Source: JADKHR01 sp041917295 (GTDB lineage Bacteria; Elusimicrobiota; Elusimicrobia; FEN-1173). Taken from it: DNA of 64,000 nucleotides. Shown piece after piece: positions 1-7,369 of the stretch (positions are counted from its first letter, which is position 1; every line of letters starts with the position of its first letter). A model generated the notes under the pieces. It worked only from the letters and a program-made list of their open reading frames with translations. It was not told where the DNA came from and did not search any database. The DNA lies in the NCBI GenBank assembly GCA_041917295.1, contig JAYRXX010000059.1, forward strand, positions 1-64,000. The letters are read 5' to 3'. The translations under genes and the position numbers were made by a program.

Positions 1-150
1 CCGGGGGTGGAGATGGTGATGCCCGGGGACAACGTGGAAGTGGAAGTGGAGTTGATGGTGCCGGTGGCGCTGGAGAAAGGCGTGCGGTTCGCGATTCGGG
101 AAGGCGGACACACGGTGGGCGCCGGCGTTGTCACGGACATCTTGGCGTAA
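1..150 (+). CDS. tuf: Elongation factor Tu, C-terminal end (partial)
   Basis: The window opens inside this reading frame; 49 residues remain before the TAA. They contain PGDNVEVEVELMVPVALEKG and end in VGAGVVTDILA, the typical close of the third beta-barrel domain of EF-Tu, the GTPase that brings aminoacyl-tRNA to the ribosome. rpmG follows after 29 bases, then tRNA-Trp, secE and nusG, the order expected for a tuf-nusG translation cluster. The GTPase domain lies outside the window. Confidence 0.95.
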   Translation, partial: PGVEMVMPGDNVEVEVELMVPVALEKGVRFAIREGGHTVGAGVVTDILA

Positions 151-179
151 TTTTTTAAAATCGAAGAGAGGGCAAGACA

Positions 180-335
180 ATGGCTGCTGATCGTTTCGTG
201 TTTATGTTGGCGTGTTCCCAATGCGACAACCGTAACTATCACTACGTGCGGGGACGTCGACGGGAAAAGAAACTGGAATTGAAAAAGTTTTGTTCCACTT
301 GCGGAAAACACACCCCGCACAAAGAAACAAAATAA
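180..335 (+). CDS. rpmG: Ribosomal protein bL33
   Basis: A 51-residue protein with two Cys pairs (C12/C15 and C38/C41) in a basic chain, the zinc-binding form of large-subunit protein L33. The ATG at 180 is preceded by a purine-rich AGAGAGGGC ribosome site. Length and sequence are normal for the family. It probably shares the tuf transcript, which appears to end at the hairpin right after this gene. Confidence 0.93.
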   Translation: MAADRFVFMLACSQCDNRNYHYVRGRRREKKLELKKFCSTCGKHTPHKETK

Positions 336-352
336 ATCATTTCCGTGTCCGA

Positions 353-397
353 GACACGTCATTTTCGAGAAATCGGAATGACGTGTCTTTGGTTTTT
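353..397 (+). terminator. Intrinsic terminator after rpmG
   Basis: GACACGTCATT (353-363) and AATGACGTGTC (377-387) form a perfect 11-bp stem with a 13-base loop, followed directly by TTTGGTTTTT. It lies between rpmG and tRNA-Trp and should end the tuf-rpmG transcript. Confidence 0.8.
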
Positions 398-406
398 GGG
401 TTCTGA

Positions 407-481
407 GGGGGCGTCGGTTAACTGGTAAACCACTGGTCTCCAAAACCAGGACTGGGGGTTCGAGTCCCTCCGCCCCTGCCA
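407..481 (+). tRNA. trnW: tRNA-Trp (anticodon CCA)
   Basis: The sequence folds as a tRNA: acceptor GGGGGCG with CGCCCCT, D arm GGTT/AACC, anticodon stem CTGGT/ACCAG with loop CTCCAAA (anticodon CCA), T arm with loop TTCGAGT, discriminator G and an encoded CCA at 479-481. The first acceptor pair is G-U. Its 3' end is copied twice downstream (see the repeats). Its position upstream of secE-nusG is the classical one. Confidence 0.96.
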
Positions 482-525
482 TTTAATAGAAATAAGGACA
501 GGGAACCGCGTCGGGACCCGGGGCC
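466..525 (+). repeat. tRNA-Trp tail repeat, copy 1
   Basis: First copy of a 60-bp direct repeat. It begins inside the tRNA T arm (CCCTCCGCCCCTGCCA) and runs 44 bases into the flank to GACCCGGGGCC. The copies at 565-624 and 725-784 read as identical to it. Confidence 0.92.
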
Positions 526-564
526 TGTCGGCCCGTCGAAAACGCCTGCCACTGGCAGGCTCGA

Positions 565-624
565 CCCTCCGCCCCTGCCATTTAATAGAAATAAGGACAG
601 GGAACCGCGTCGGGACCCGGGGCC
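565..624 (+). repeat. tRNA-Trp tail repeat, copy 2
   Basis: Exact copy of 466-525, including the tRNA 3' strand and CCA. It is preceded by hairpin GCCTGCC-ACT-GGCAGGC (544-560), so only a tRNA tail is present and no full tRNA can fold. Confidence 0.92.
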
Positions 625-724
625 TATTCTGGCAGGGTTCGCACCGTCGCTCACCCGCGCCAAACGTTGCGGCCTATTCGCCGCAACGGCGCCGTCCGCA
701 GACGCTTGCCACTGGCAAGCGCGA

Positions 725-784
725 CCCTCCGCCCCTGCCATTTAATAGAAATAAGGACAGGGAACCGCGTCGGGACCCGGGGCC
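725..784 (+). repeat. tRNA-Trp tail repeat, copy 3
   Basis: Third exact copy of the 60-bp unit. It is preceded by hairpin GCTTGCC-ACT-GGCAAGC (704-720). The 100-bp spacer before it also holds hairpin GTTGCGGC/GCCGCAAC (666-687). From 785 to 926 I see only AT-richer sequence leading to secE. Confidence 0.92.
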
Positions 785-926
785 GGATTCGAACGGGGGT
801 GGCGGTGATTGACGCGGGGCTTGAGATTAGTTAATATGTTGGCGCTTTGATGAAATAAATTGAATCCCACCGATTCGATCCTCGGTTTTATCGTCGGAAA
901 GGTAATCGTTAACGCGGAGATTGATC

Positions 927-1118
927 TTGGAAAAAATTCGTCAGTTCGTTAAGTTTGTCCGGGAAGCGGTGGAAGAACTTAAAAAAGTGTCGTGGCTCAC
1001 CAAGCCCCAAATGATCGCGTCCACTTGGTTCGTGATTTTGTTGGTGATCGTGTTCTCAATTTTTGTCGGCGTTTTGGATTTTATCATCATGAACAGTTTT
1101 CATTTCTTTATCTCCTAG
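927..1118 (+). CDS. secE: Protein translocase subunit SecE
   Basis: About 63 residues with an amphipathic N-terminus (FVREAVEELKKVSWLTKPQ) and one transmembrane helix, the bacterial SecE pattern; it clamps SecY in the inner membrane. I chose TTG at 927 because GGAG at 916-919 then sits at a normal distance; an in-frame TTG at 921 is too close to it. nusG follows after 15 bases, the conserved secE-nusG pair. Confidence 0.93.
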   Translation: MEKIRQFVKFVREAVEELKKVSWLTKPQMIASTWFVILLVIVFSIFVGVLDFIIMNSFHFFIS

Positions 1119-1133
1119 CGAAAGGACAACCCC

Positions 1134-1664
1134 GTGGCTCGTGGATGGTATGTAATTCATACGTATTCTGGACATGAAGACAAAGTTAAATCCTTGGTCG
1201 AAAAAACGGCTATTCAACAGGGCCTCAAGGAGCGTATTTTTCAACTCTTGATCCCGACCGAAGATGTCGTGGAACTTCGACGGAATAAAAAACAGGTTAA
1301 AAAGCGTAAATTTTTTCCGGGCTACGTGTTGGTTGACATGGACGTGGACAATCAGACCTACTGGATGATTCGAAACACGCCCGGCGTAACGGGCTTTTTA
1401 GGCGGGGTTAACCCGACTTGTCTGCCTGAATCGGAGATACAGTCCCTGCTTCAGTTGACTGTGGCTCCTCCAGACCACAAACCCCGTCCGGCGATTTTGT
1501 TTGATAAGGGCGAAAAGGTTCGCATTAAAGAAGGACCGTTCCGGCACTTCTTCGGGTTGGTGGAAGAAGTCAATGAAGACCGAGCCAAATTGCGGGTGAC
1601 GGTCGATATCTTTGGGCGTTCCACGCCCGTCGAGTTGGACTATCTGCAAGTGGAGAAACTTTAA
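1134..1664 (+). CDS. nusG: Transcription termination/antitermination protein NusG
   Basis: 176 residues. The N-terminal NGN domain starts RGWYVIHTYSGHEDKV and contains KKRKFFPGYVLVDM; the C-terminal KOW motif (about residues 122-150) contains KGEKVRIKEGPF. NusG links RNA polymerase to Rho or the ribosome. It starts at GTG, and its stop shares one base with the rplK ATG, so the two genes are probably translationally coupled. Length is normal. Confidence 0.97.
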   Translation: MARGWYVIHTYSGHEDKVKSLVEKTAIQQGLKERIFQLLIPTEDVVELRRNKKQVKKRKFFPGYVLVDMDVDNQTYWMIRNTPGVTGFLGGVNPTCLPESEIQSLLQLTVAPPDHKPRPAILFDKGEKVRIKEGPFRHFFGLVEEVNEDRAKLRVTVDIFGRSTPVELDYLQVEKL

Positions 1665-2098
1665 TGGCCCCTGTTAAAAAAATTAAAACACAAATCAAAC
1701 TTCAAATTCCGGCCGGGGGTGCAAACCCGGCTCCGCCAGTTGGTCCCGCGTTGGGCCAGCACGGCGTGAACATCATGGATTTCTGCAAGCAGTTTAACGA
1801 TCGGACAAAGACCATGGAAGCGGGTATGACTATTCCCGCTGTCATTACGGTGTTCGAAGATCGTAGTTTCACCTTTATTACGAAAATGCCCCCCGTGTCG
1901 GCTTTGATTAAAAAAGCGGCCGGTTTGGCAAAAGCCAGTCCCACGCCCAATAAATTAAAAGTGGGGAAACTGTCTCGGCAACAACAGGAAGAGATCGCTA
2001 AAACAAAGATGCCTGATTTGAATGCCCCGAACATCGAAGCCGCCATCCAAATGGTGAAGGGCACCGCCCGAAGCATGGGCGTTGAAACCGCCGAATAA
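1664..2098 (+). CDS. rplK: Ribosomal protein uL11
   Basis: 144 residues with the L11 signatures KLQIPAGGANPAPPVGPALG and KAAGLAKASPTPN. L11 forms the base of the ribosomal stalk and the GTPase-associated centre. The start overlaps the nusG stop. Full length, no anomalies. Confidence 0.97.
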   Translation: MAPVKKIKTQIKLQIPAGGANPAPPVGPALGQHGVNIMDFCKQFNDRTKTMEAGMTIPAVITVFEDRSFTFITKMPPVSALIKKAAGLAKASPTPNKLKVGKLSRQQQEEIAKTKMPDLNAPNIEAAIQMVKGTARSMGVETAE

Positions 2099-2241
2099 AA
2101 ATAGATTTTTTTGATTTTTGTAAGACGGTTATTTAGATCAGCCAAGTCGTTTTATATTTTTCCCGACACCTCGCTTAACAGTGAGGGAGCCCGCTGGAGG
2201 CGATGTGGCCGACCCGGGCGTGAGGAAAAAAGAGGATTCCA
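2099..2241 (+). promoter_or_regulatory. Structured rplK-rplA intergenic leader
   Basis: 143 bases separate two genes that are usually almost adjacent. A T-rich run (2105-2118) is followed by a stem-loop, CCTCGCT (2169-2175) with AGTGAGG (2180-2186), then a GC-rich stretch before the rplA ribosome site. L1 represses its own operon by binding mRNA in many bacteria, so an L1-binding leader is plausible, but I cannot match a known L1 target. Confidence 0.3.
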
Positions 2242-2928
2242 ATGAGCAAACGATCCCAAGAACTCCAAAAACAAGTTGAAGCTGGAAAACGGTATTCGAT
2301 TGACGAAGCCGTTTCTCTGGTGAAGCAAACCGCGAAAGCCAAATTTGATGAGACAGTGGAAATTCATGTTCGTCTGGGTGTTGATCCCAAAAAGGGAGAC
2401 CAGAATGTTCGTGGGACCGTGTCTCTTCCCCATGGAACGGGTAAATCCAAGAGGGTTGTTGTGGTGGCGAAGGGCGAAAAAGTGAAGGAAGCTCAGACGG
2501 CTGGGGCCGACGAAGCCGGGGACGCCGATGTCATTGAAAAGATTTCCAAGGGCTGGATGGACTTTGACGTTTTGGTGGCCACGCCCGATGCCATGCGCGA
2601 TTTGACCAAGTTGGCCAAAACGCTGGGCCCCAAAGGGCTTATGCCTAACCCCAAATCCGGCACGGTGACATTTGATATCGGCCGAACCGTGAAAGAATTA
2701 AAAGCCGGGCGGATTGAGTATAAAATGGACGCCACAGCCATTGTCCATTCTATTTTAGGAAAGGCTTCGTTCACCGCAGACAAGTTGGCCGCCAACGCGA
2801 AGGCCTTTTTAGAAGCCATTGAACATGCCAAGCCGTCAACAGCCAAGGGTGTTTATATCCGAAGCGTCACACTCACGTCGACAATGGGCCCTGGTGTGTC
2901 CGTGGTGACCGATTCCGTTATAAAATAA
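2242..2928 (+). CDS. rplA: Ribosomal protein uL1
   Basis: 228 residues with the L1 hallmark KTLGPKGLMPNPKSGTV and the N-terminal KRYSIDEAVSLVK. L1 builds the mobile stalk at the E site. The ATG follows an AAGAGGA ribosome site. The 3' end overlaps the convergent gene at 2918 by 11 bases. rplJ, rplL and rpoB, which normally follow, are absent, so the ribosomal block ends here. Confidence 0.97.
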   Translation: MSKRSQELQKQVEAGKRYSIDEAVSLVKQTAKAKFDETVEIHVRLGVDPKKGDQNVRGTVSLPHGTGKSKRVVVVAKGEKVKEAQTAGADEAGDADVIEKISKGWMDFDVLVATPDAMRDLTKLAKTLGPKGLMPNPKSGTVTFDIGRTVKELKAGRIEYKMDATAIVHSILGKASFTADKLAANAKAFLEAIEHAKPSTAKGVYIRSVTLTSTMGPGVSVVTDSVIK

Positions 2929-3820
2929 TCGCTCGGGTGAAACGCCAGCGGTTTTTGGATTTGCGGAACACGAATATTCCGATTTGAATTTCTCCGGAGG
3001 GTTCGGCGGCGATTTCTTCGACGCTGGGCTCTTCCCGCCGTTCAATTAGTTCCCGCATGGAATCGCGGATGGGGCCCCACGATTTCGGATCCGCTTCCAG
3101 AAGCCGGGGCCAGATCAAATCAAACTCCCGCGCTGGGTATTTTTTCACCTTGTCGTCTTCTAATGGCCCTTTCAGTTCAAATGGAAAGCGGGTCAGCCGC
3201 CGGAGCGTCTTGAAATCGTTCGAGAGCGCCGCTTGACGAAACTCAACCCAATACAAACGAAACACCGACTCGGTCCGGGGATCGGCCGTCTCTTGTGGCG
3301 ATTGGGGCTTCACGGGGTCTTGAAGAGCGGATGGCGCTAACGCCATATTGTCGGCATCCAGTGTCGCGGCCTCTTGAGAAAGGGGGGCCACCGATCCAAC
3401 CCAATAACACTTCTCTTTAATTGTCTTAAAACGGAAGACCCCTACCGTCACCTCGCCGTTAGCAAGGGTGGCTCGTTCTTCCGGAGTCAGGTCTTCTTTT
3501 TGTAGAATCAGTTCGTGCATCGGTCGGCCGTCGGGGGCGGGGTGATCCAATAAGCCCTGAATTTTTTCTCGAAATGCGCCTTTTCCCAGTTGAACGGGGG
3601 GGCCATCGGGGCTGACCATTTCAAACGGGAACCGGGTGAGCGATTCGATTTTTTGAAACTGGTTAGCCGTCACCGCGCTCCGGAAGTGATACCAAAAATA
3701 AATGGCGGGATCTTGCTTTTTCACGCGGGGACCGTCCGCCCTCATCATGGCCGGTATAACCGATCCGACCAGAATTGACATGGCGGCGGTCCGCAGTAAG
3801 AATTTAGTTTTTCGTGTCAT
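2918..3820 (-). CDS. Secreted protein with a duplicated domain, function unknown
   Basis: 300 residues starting at the ATG at 3820, which has GGGAG 8 bases upstream; longer in-frame starts lack a ribosome site. Residues 1-28 look like a signal peptide. The mature part holds two related repeats: each has an aromatic helix, the motif LTRFPFE (residues 61-67 and 209-215) and a closing strand (EVTVGVFRF and EIQIGIFVF). I do not recognise the family. The fold may resemble small periplasmic cystatin/NTF2-like domains, but that is a guess. It lies just downstream of queC on the same strand. Confidence 0.75.
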   Translation of the reverse strand: MTRKTKFLLRTAAMSILVGSVIPAMMRADGPRVKKQDPAIYFWYHFRSAVTANQFQKIESLTRFPFEMVSPDGPPVQLGKGAFREKIQGLLDHPAPDGRPMHELILQKEDLTPEERATLANGEVTVGVFRFKTIKEKCYWVGSVAPLSQEAATLDADNMALAPSALQDPVKPQSPQETADPRTESVFRLYWVEFRQAALSNDFKTLRRLTRFPFELKGPLEDDKVKKYPAREFDLIWPRLLEADPKSWGPIRDSMRELIERREEPSVEEIAAEPSGEIQIGIFVFRKSKNRWRFTRAIIL

Positions 3821-3834
3821 GAAGTCGATCTCCC

Positions 3835-4464
3835 TCATTTGGTTTCGTACCTCCGTCGTTCTGCGCACTTGTTGCAGGCATTGCAGGGTTGAACCCCGTA
3901 TGGCCTCAAGCAGGAAAAAGCCAAAGATAACGGTAGATTTCGAAACGGGCGTAACGCCTTTTCTTTCGTCATTTTCCTAAATGGCGCGAGCACGCGCAAC
4001 GGTTTCCCAAGGGCTTGCCGGAGCGACTTTTCCATGGAACGGAAAAATTCGGGCGTCGCGTCAGAAAAGGGGTTCCCTCGGAGGGTCCCGATTAAAATAT
4101 CGGTGAACCCCCGGCGCGCGGCGTAAACGCCCGCGTGAACCAACAACAACACGTTTCGTCCGGGAAGATATACCGACTGGTCAACACTGTTCCAGCCGGG
4201 GACCTTTTTTCCCGAAGTGCTCCAATGTCCTTCGTATAGACCGGTTTTTTCTAAATTTAACTCATCCAGGGGCTTCAGATTTTGGGTTGAAACCGCTTTT
4301 AAAAAACGCCCCAGCCAATGCCGTTCCGCTCGTTCCCATCGTAAACCAAACCGGCAATAGAGAGGTTGGACCGTCCCATAGCGGCTTAACGCCCAGCCCA
4401 CCAGGGCGGCGCTGTCGAGCCCGCCGCTGGCCAACACCACCGCGGATCCCTTTTTCATGGACAT
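3835..4464 (-). CDS. queC: 7-cyano-7-deazaguanine synthase-like protein (QueC family)
   Basis: About 209 residues. An N-terminal PP-loop SGGLDS marks an ATP pyrophosphatase, and the C-terminus carries the zinc-site cysteines of QueC (FSCLRPYGVQPCNACNKC). QueC makes preQ0 from 7-carboxy-7-deazaguanine for queuosine or DNA deazapurine modification. No queD, queE or queF is nearby. Two ATGs (4464 and 4458) are possible and neither has a clear ribosome site. The chain is shorter than many QueC proteins, and the ATP-binding side is more conserved than the middle, so a paralogous PP-loop enzyme is possible. Confidence 0.75.
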   Translation of the reverse strand: MSMKKGSAVVLASGGLDSAALVGWALSRYGTVQPLYCRFGLRWERAERHWLGRFLKAVSTQNLKPLDELNLEKTGLYEGHWSTSGKKVPGWNSVDQSVYLPGRNVLLLVHAGVYAARRGFTDILIGTLRGNPFSDATPEFFRSMEKSLRQALGKPLRVLAPFRKMTKEKALRPFRNLPLSLAFSCLRPYGVQPCNACNKCAERRRYETK

Positions 4465-4510
4465 CAATTTACCAAACCGCCGCGTTTGGCGAAACTGCTA
4501 TTATTGGGTT

Positions 4511-5476
4511 ATGACAGAGATTGCGCTGGATCACGTTGCCCGCAAACGGGGCGAAGAGTTGGTTTTGGATGAGTTATTGGACTTGCGTTTGTATGAACGC
4601 CTTCGTGTCGTGTCCCGGGGTGGCTTGGCCGACATGTTGGACCGCTTGGTGGCGGTCGAGGCCAAACATTATAAATTTTGGCAAGACTTTTTTTCGATTC
4701 AACGCTCTCGGTTGGACGTGGGGCGGCGGATCAAGCTGGAGTTGTTGACCCTGGTATGCCGGGTGGCGGGCCCCTCGGCGGTCATGTTGGTCCTGGAAGG
4801 GATCGAAATTTATGGAATTCGAAAATATCTCCAATTGTGGGATGTTTACCACAACACCCCCTTTGGGAAAGCCATCAAAGATATTTTGATGGATGAATTT
4901 GAACATGAAGACGAAATCGTTTCGGGTTTTTCCGGCGGAAAAATCAGTCCGGAACGGGTTCGGGGGATCTTTCTGGGGTTTAACGACGGGTTGGTCGAAA
5001 TCGTGGGAGCGGTGGGCGGTTTTTTCACCGCTTTGCGGGAACCTCGTCTCGTGATCGCCGCCAGCCTCGCCGTGGCGGTGGCCGGCGCGTTGAGTATGGG
5101 AGCGGGAGCGTTTGCGTCGACCAGTTCGGAACGGGAAATTCGACGAATTCAACGGGGAAAAGCCCGGTTTTTGGGCCGACATGAAGGTGATCCGCTTGCG
5201 TCCGGGTCGCTGGAAACCGGCGTGATGGTCGGGGTGAGTTACATCGTTGGCGCGCTGGTTCCTGTCCTTCCCGTTTTGTTTGGGTCAACCAATGTGGCCG
5301 TTTCGGTGGCGTGTGGGGGCGTGGCCACGGTGGTGGTCTCGTCGGTTTTGGCCTTTCTGTCGGGGATGGATGTGCGTCGGCGTATCCTGTTAAATCTGGC
5401 CGTTATCGTTTTGGCGGTGGGGGTCACCAGCGCCATCGGAGGATTGGTTCACGCGTTGTGGGGGGTGTCTCTCTGA
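4511..5476 (+). CDS. Ferritin-like/VIT1 membrane metal transporter (MbfA-like)
   Basis: 321 residues. The first ~145 form a ferritin-like four-helix domain with spaced Glu/His (VEAKHYKFW, MDEFEHEDEIV). The rest is a VIT1/CCC1 transporter domain containing GIFLGFNDGLVEIVGAVGGF and ALSMGAGAFASTSSE. Fusions of this kind (MbfA) export iron in alpha-proteobacteria; VIT1 proteins move Fe2+ or Mn2+. The ATG at 4511 has no Shine-Dalgarno but lies 6 bases after an extended -10 element (TGC-TATTAT, 4496-4504), suggesting a leaderless mRNA. The 3' end overlaps the start of the MoxR gene. Confidence 0.85.
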   Translation: MTEIALDHVARKRGEELVLDELLDLRLYERLRVVSRGGLADMLDRLVAVEAKHYKFWQDFFSIQRSRLDVGRRIKLELLTLVCRVAGPSAVMLVLEGIEIYGIRKYLQLWDVYHNTPFGKAIKDILMDEFEHEDEIVSGFSGGKISPERVRGIFLGFNDGLVEIVGAVGGFFTALREPRLVIAASLAVAVAGALSMGAGAFASTSSEREIRRIQRGKARFLGRHEGDPLASGSLETGVMVGVSYIVGALVPVLPVLFGSTNVAVSVACGGVATVVVSSVLAFLSGMDVRRRILLNLAVIVLAVGVTSAIGGLVHALWGVSL

Positions 5477-6453
5477 ACGACTCGAGCCTCATCGACGATT
5501 TTATCGCTTCCGTGTCCCGCGTTCGGACCGAGTTGGGAAAAGCCATCGTGGGCCAGGAAACCGTGGTGGAACAATTGTTGATCGGTCTGTTCGCCCGGGG
5601 ACATATTTTATTGGTGGGCGTTCCCGGGTTGGCCAAAACCTTGTTGGTGTCGTCCATGGCGCGCGTGTTGGACCTCACGTTTCAACGGATTCAGTTTACC
5701 CCGGACCTGATGCCTTCCGACATCACCGGCACCGATGTCTTGCAAGAAGACCCCGCCACCCGAAAACGGGTGTTTCAGTTTGCTCCGGGCCCGGTTTTTA
5801 CCCATTTGTTGTTGGCCGACGAAATCAATCGAACTCCCCCCAAAACCCAGGCCGCGCTTCTTCAAGCCATGCAGGAGCGGGCCGTGACGGTTTTGGGAAA
5901 AACATTTCCCCTTCCCGATCCCTTCTTTGTGATGGCCACCCAAAATCCCATCGAGCAAGAGGGAACCTATCCCTTGCCGGAAGCTCAATTGGACCGGTTT
6001 CTTTTTCAAATCAACATGGATTATCCGTCGGAATCCGAGGAACGGAAAATACTGGCGGACACCACGGGCCCGGTTCGGCCGGAATTAACACCGGTGTTGT
6101 CGGCGCAAAAAATGGTGGAGTTTCAAGATTTGATTCGCCGGGTCCCCGTGGCACCCAGCGTGGTCGAAAAAACCCTTCGGTTGATCCGCCGAACCCGCCC
6201 CCAGTCGGGGGAGAGCGAGGGAAACGCCCGCTCCTATTTGGCGTGGGGGGCCGGACCTCGGGCGGGCCAAGCGTTGTTGTTGGGAGCGAAAGTCCGATGC
6301 CTTATTCACGGCCGGTTCACGGTGTCGTGGGACGATGTGGCCGCGTTGGCGGCGCCGGTCTTGCGCCATCGCCTGATCGTTTCATTTCGGGGCCAAGCCG
6401 AGGGGCGTCGGCCCGACGACCTCATTCAACAGATTTTGAATGAAGGAGAGTAG
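5458..6453 (+). CDS. moxR: MoxR-family AAA+ ATPase
   Basis: About 331 residues from the GTG at 5458, which overlaps the previous gene; CTG at 5473 is an alternative. Walker A is GVPGLAKT, Walker B LLADEINR, sensor 1 MATQNPIEQEGTYPLPEAQ. MoxR proteins act as chaperones that insert cofactors into, or activate, VWA-domain partners. Here they are encoded just downstream (DUF58, BatA-like, VWA), the classical MoxR-VWA arrangement. Confidence 0.92.
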   Translation: MGGVSLNDSSLIDDFIASVSRVRTELGKAIVGQETVVEQLLIGLFARGHILLVGVPGLAKTLLVSSMARVLDLTFQRIQFTPDLMPSDITGTDVLQEDPATRKRVFQFAPGPVFTHLLLADEINRTPPKTQAALLQAMQERAVTVLGKTFPLPDPFFVMATQNPIEQEGTYPLPEAQLDRFLFQINMDYPSESEERKILADTTGPVRPELTPVLSAQKMVEFQDLIRRVPVAPSVVEKTLRLIRRTRPQSGESEGNARSYLAWGAGPRAGQALLLGAKVRCLIHGRFTVSWDDVAALAAPVLRHRLIVSFRGQAEGRRPDDLIQQILNEGE

Positions 6454-6459
6454 CTGACC

Positions 6460-7365
6460 ATGCCGGAAATCGGGCGAGTGTCCACTTCGCTCGACTTGTC
6501 GTGGGTGGCGCGTTTGGGCCCGGCGCGATTTTTTCCGCGGGGATCGACCGAGGGGCTTGTGTCGGGGCGCCACGCCGGGACCCGCCTTGGCCGAGCCGGG
6601 GAGTTTGTTGATCGACGGGCCTATTGCCCCGGCGATGATCGCCGCCGGATTGATTGGAAATTTTTTGCGCGGTCCGACCGCTGGACCGTGCGGGAAGAGC
6701 GGGAAGAATCCCACCTTCGGGTTGTGTTGTTGATCGATGTGTCCCGGTCGATGTCCTTCTTTGGGGGACATCGCAATCCCAAATCCCATTTTGCCATGCA
6801 CTTGTCGGCTGGATTAGCCCACGTTTTACGTCAGTGTCGGGAGTCGTTTGGGTGGGGATTTTTTGAACAGTCATTGCTGTCTTATCAATCTCCGCGAATG
6901 GGCGACGAGATGTGGAACCGATTTTTGTTTTCCCTTCAGACAAGTCCGGTGGGGCACAAAACGTCTTTCGTCAATTCGTTGGGATCGTACGCCGCGCGGG
7001 CCCGGGGCCGGGGGGCGGTGGTTGTCGTGTCGGATTTTTTGGGATCCTTGGACGATGTCTTTGGAGGGTTTCGCCGGCTCACCACGGTGTCGCGCGACGT
7101 GTCCGCGTTGCAGGTTTTGGATCCCACCGAACTGGACTTGTCGATGGAAGGCGGGGGGCATCGGTTGGACGATTTGGAATCGGCCGAATCCCTCGATGTG
7201 GATTTGGATGTCGTTCAAGAGGCTTACCGAACCAAAATGGAGCGCCGTCAACTTTTGTTAACCCGGGGGTTGGCCGGTCTCTCGGTGGACCACCATTTGT
7301 GCCGCACCGATCGACCCGTGGATGGGGAATTGTTGGCATTTTTGCGTCGGCGGGCTCGGCGGTAA
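6460..7365 (+). CDS. DUF58 protein with VWA-like domain
   Basis: 301 residues with the DUF58 signature YCPGDDRRRIDWKFFAR and a MIDAS-like DVSRSMS in the C-terminal VWA-like half. The family almost always follows moxR, as here (6 bases apart). It probably forms part of the MoxR client or adaptor complex. Full length with no transmembrane helix. Confidence 0.9.
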   Translation: MPEIGRVSTSLDLSWVARLGPARFFPRGSTEGLVSGRHAGTRLGRAGEFVDRRAYCPGDDRRRIDWKFFARSDRWTVREEREESHLRVVLLIDVSRSMSFFGGHRNPKSHFAMHLSAGLAHVLRQCRESFGWGFFEQSLLSYQSPRMGDEMWNRFLFSLQTSPVGHKTSFVNSLGSYAARARGRGAVVVVSDFLGSLDDVFGGFRRLTTVSRDVSALQVLDPTELDLSMEGGGHRLDDLESAESLDVDLDVVQEAYRTKMERRQLLLTRGLAGLSVDHHLCRTDRPVDGELLAFLRRRARR

Positions 7366-7369
7366 ATCC

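Noticed and set aside
418..741. Minus-strand 107-codon frame across tRNA-Trp and the repeats
   Set aside because: It is antisense to the tRNA, and its repeated peptide comes from the 60-bp tail repeats; frames of this kind are well-known false genes.
466..784. Possible CRISPR array at the tRNA
   Set aside because: Spacers are 39 and 100 bp, the repeat is 60 bp and includes tRNA sequence, and no cas genes are present.
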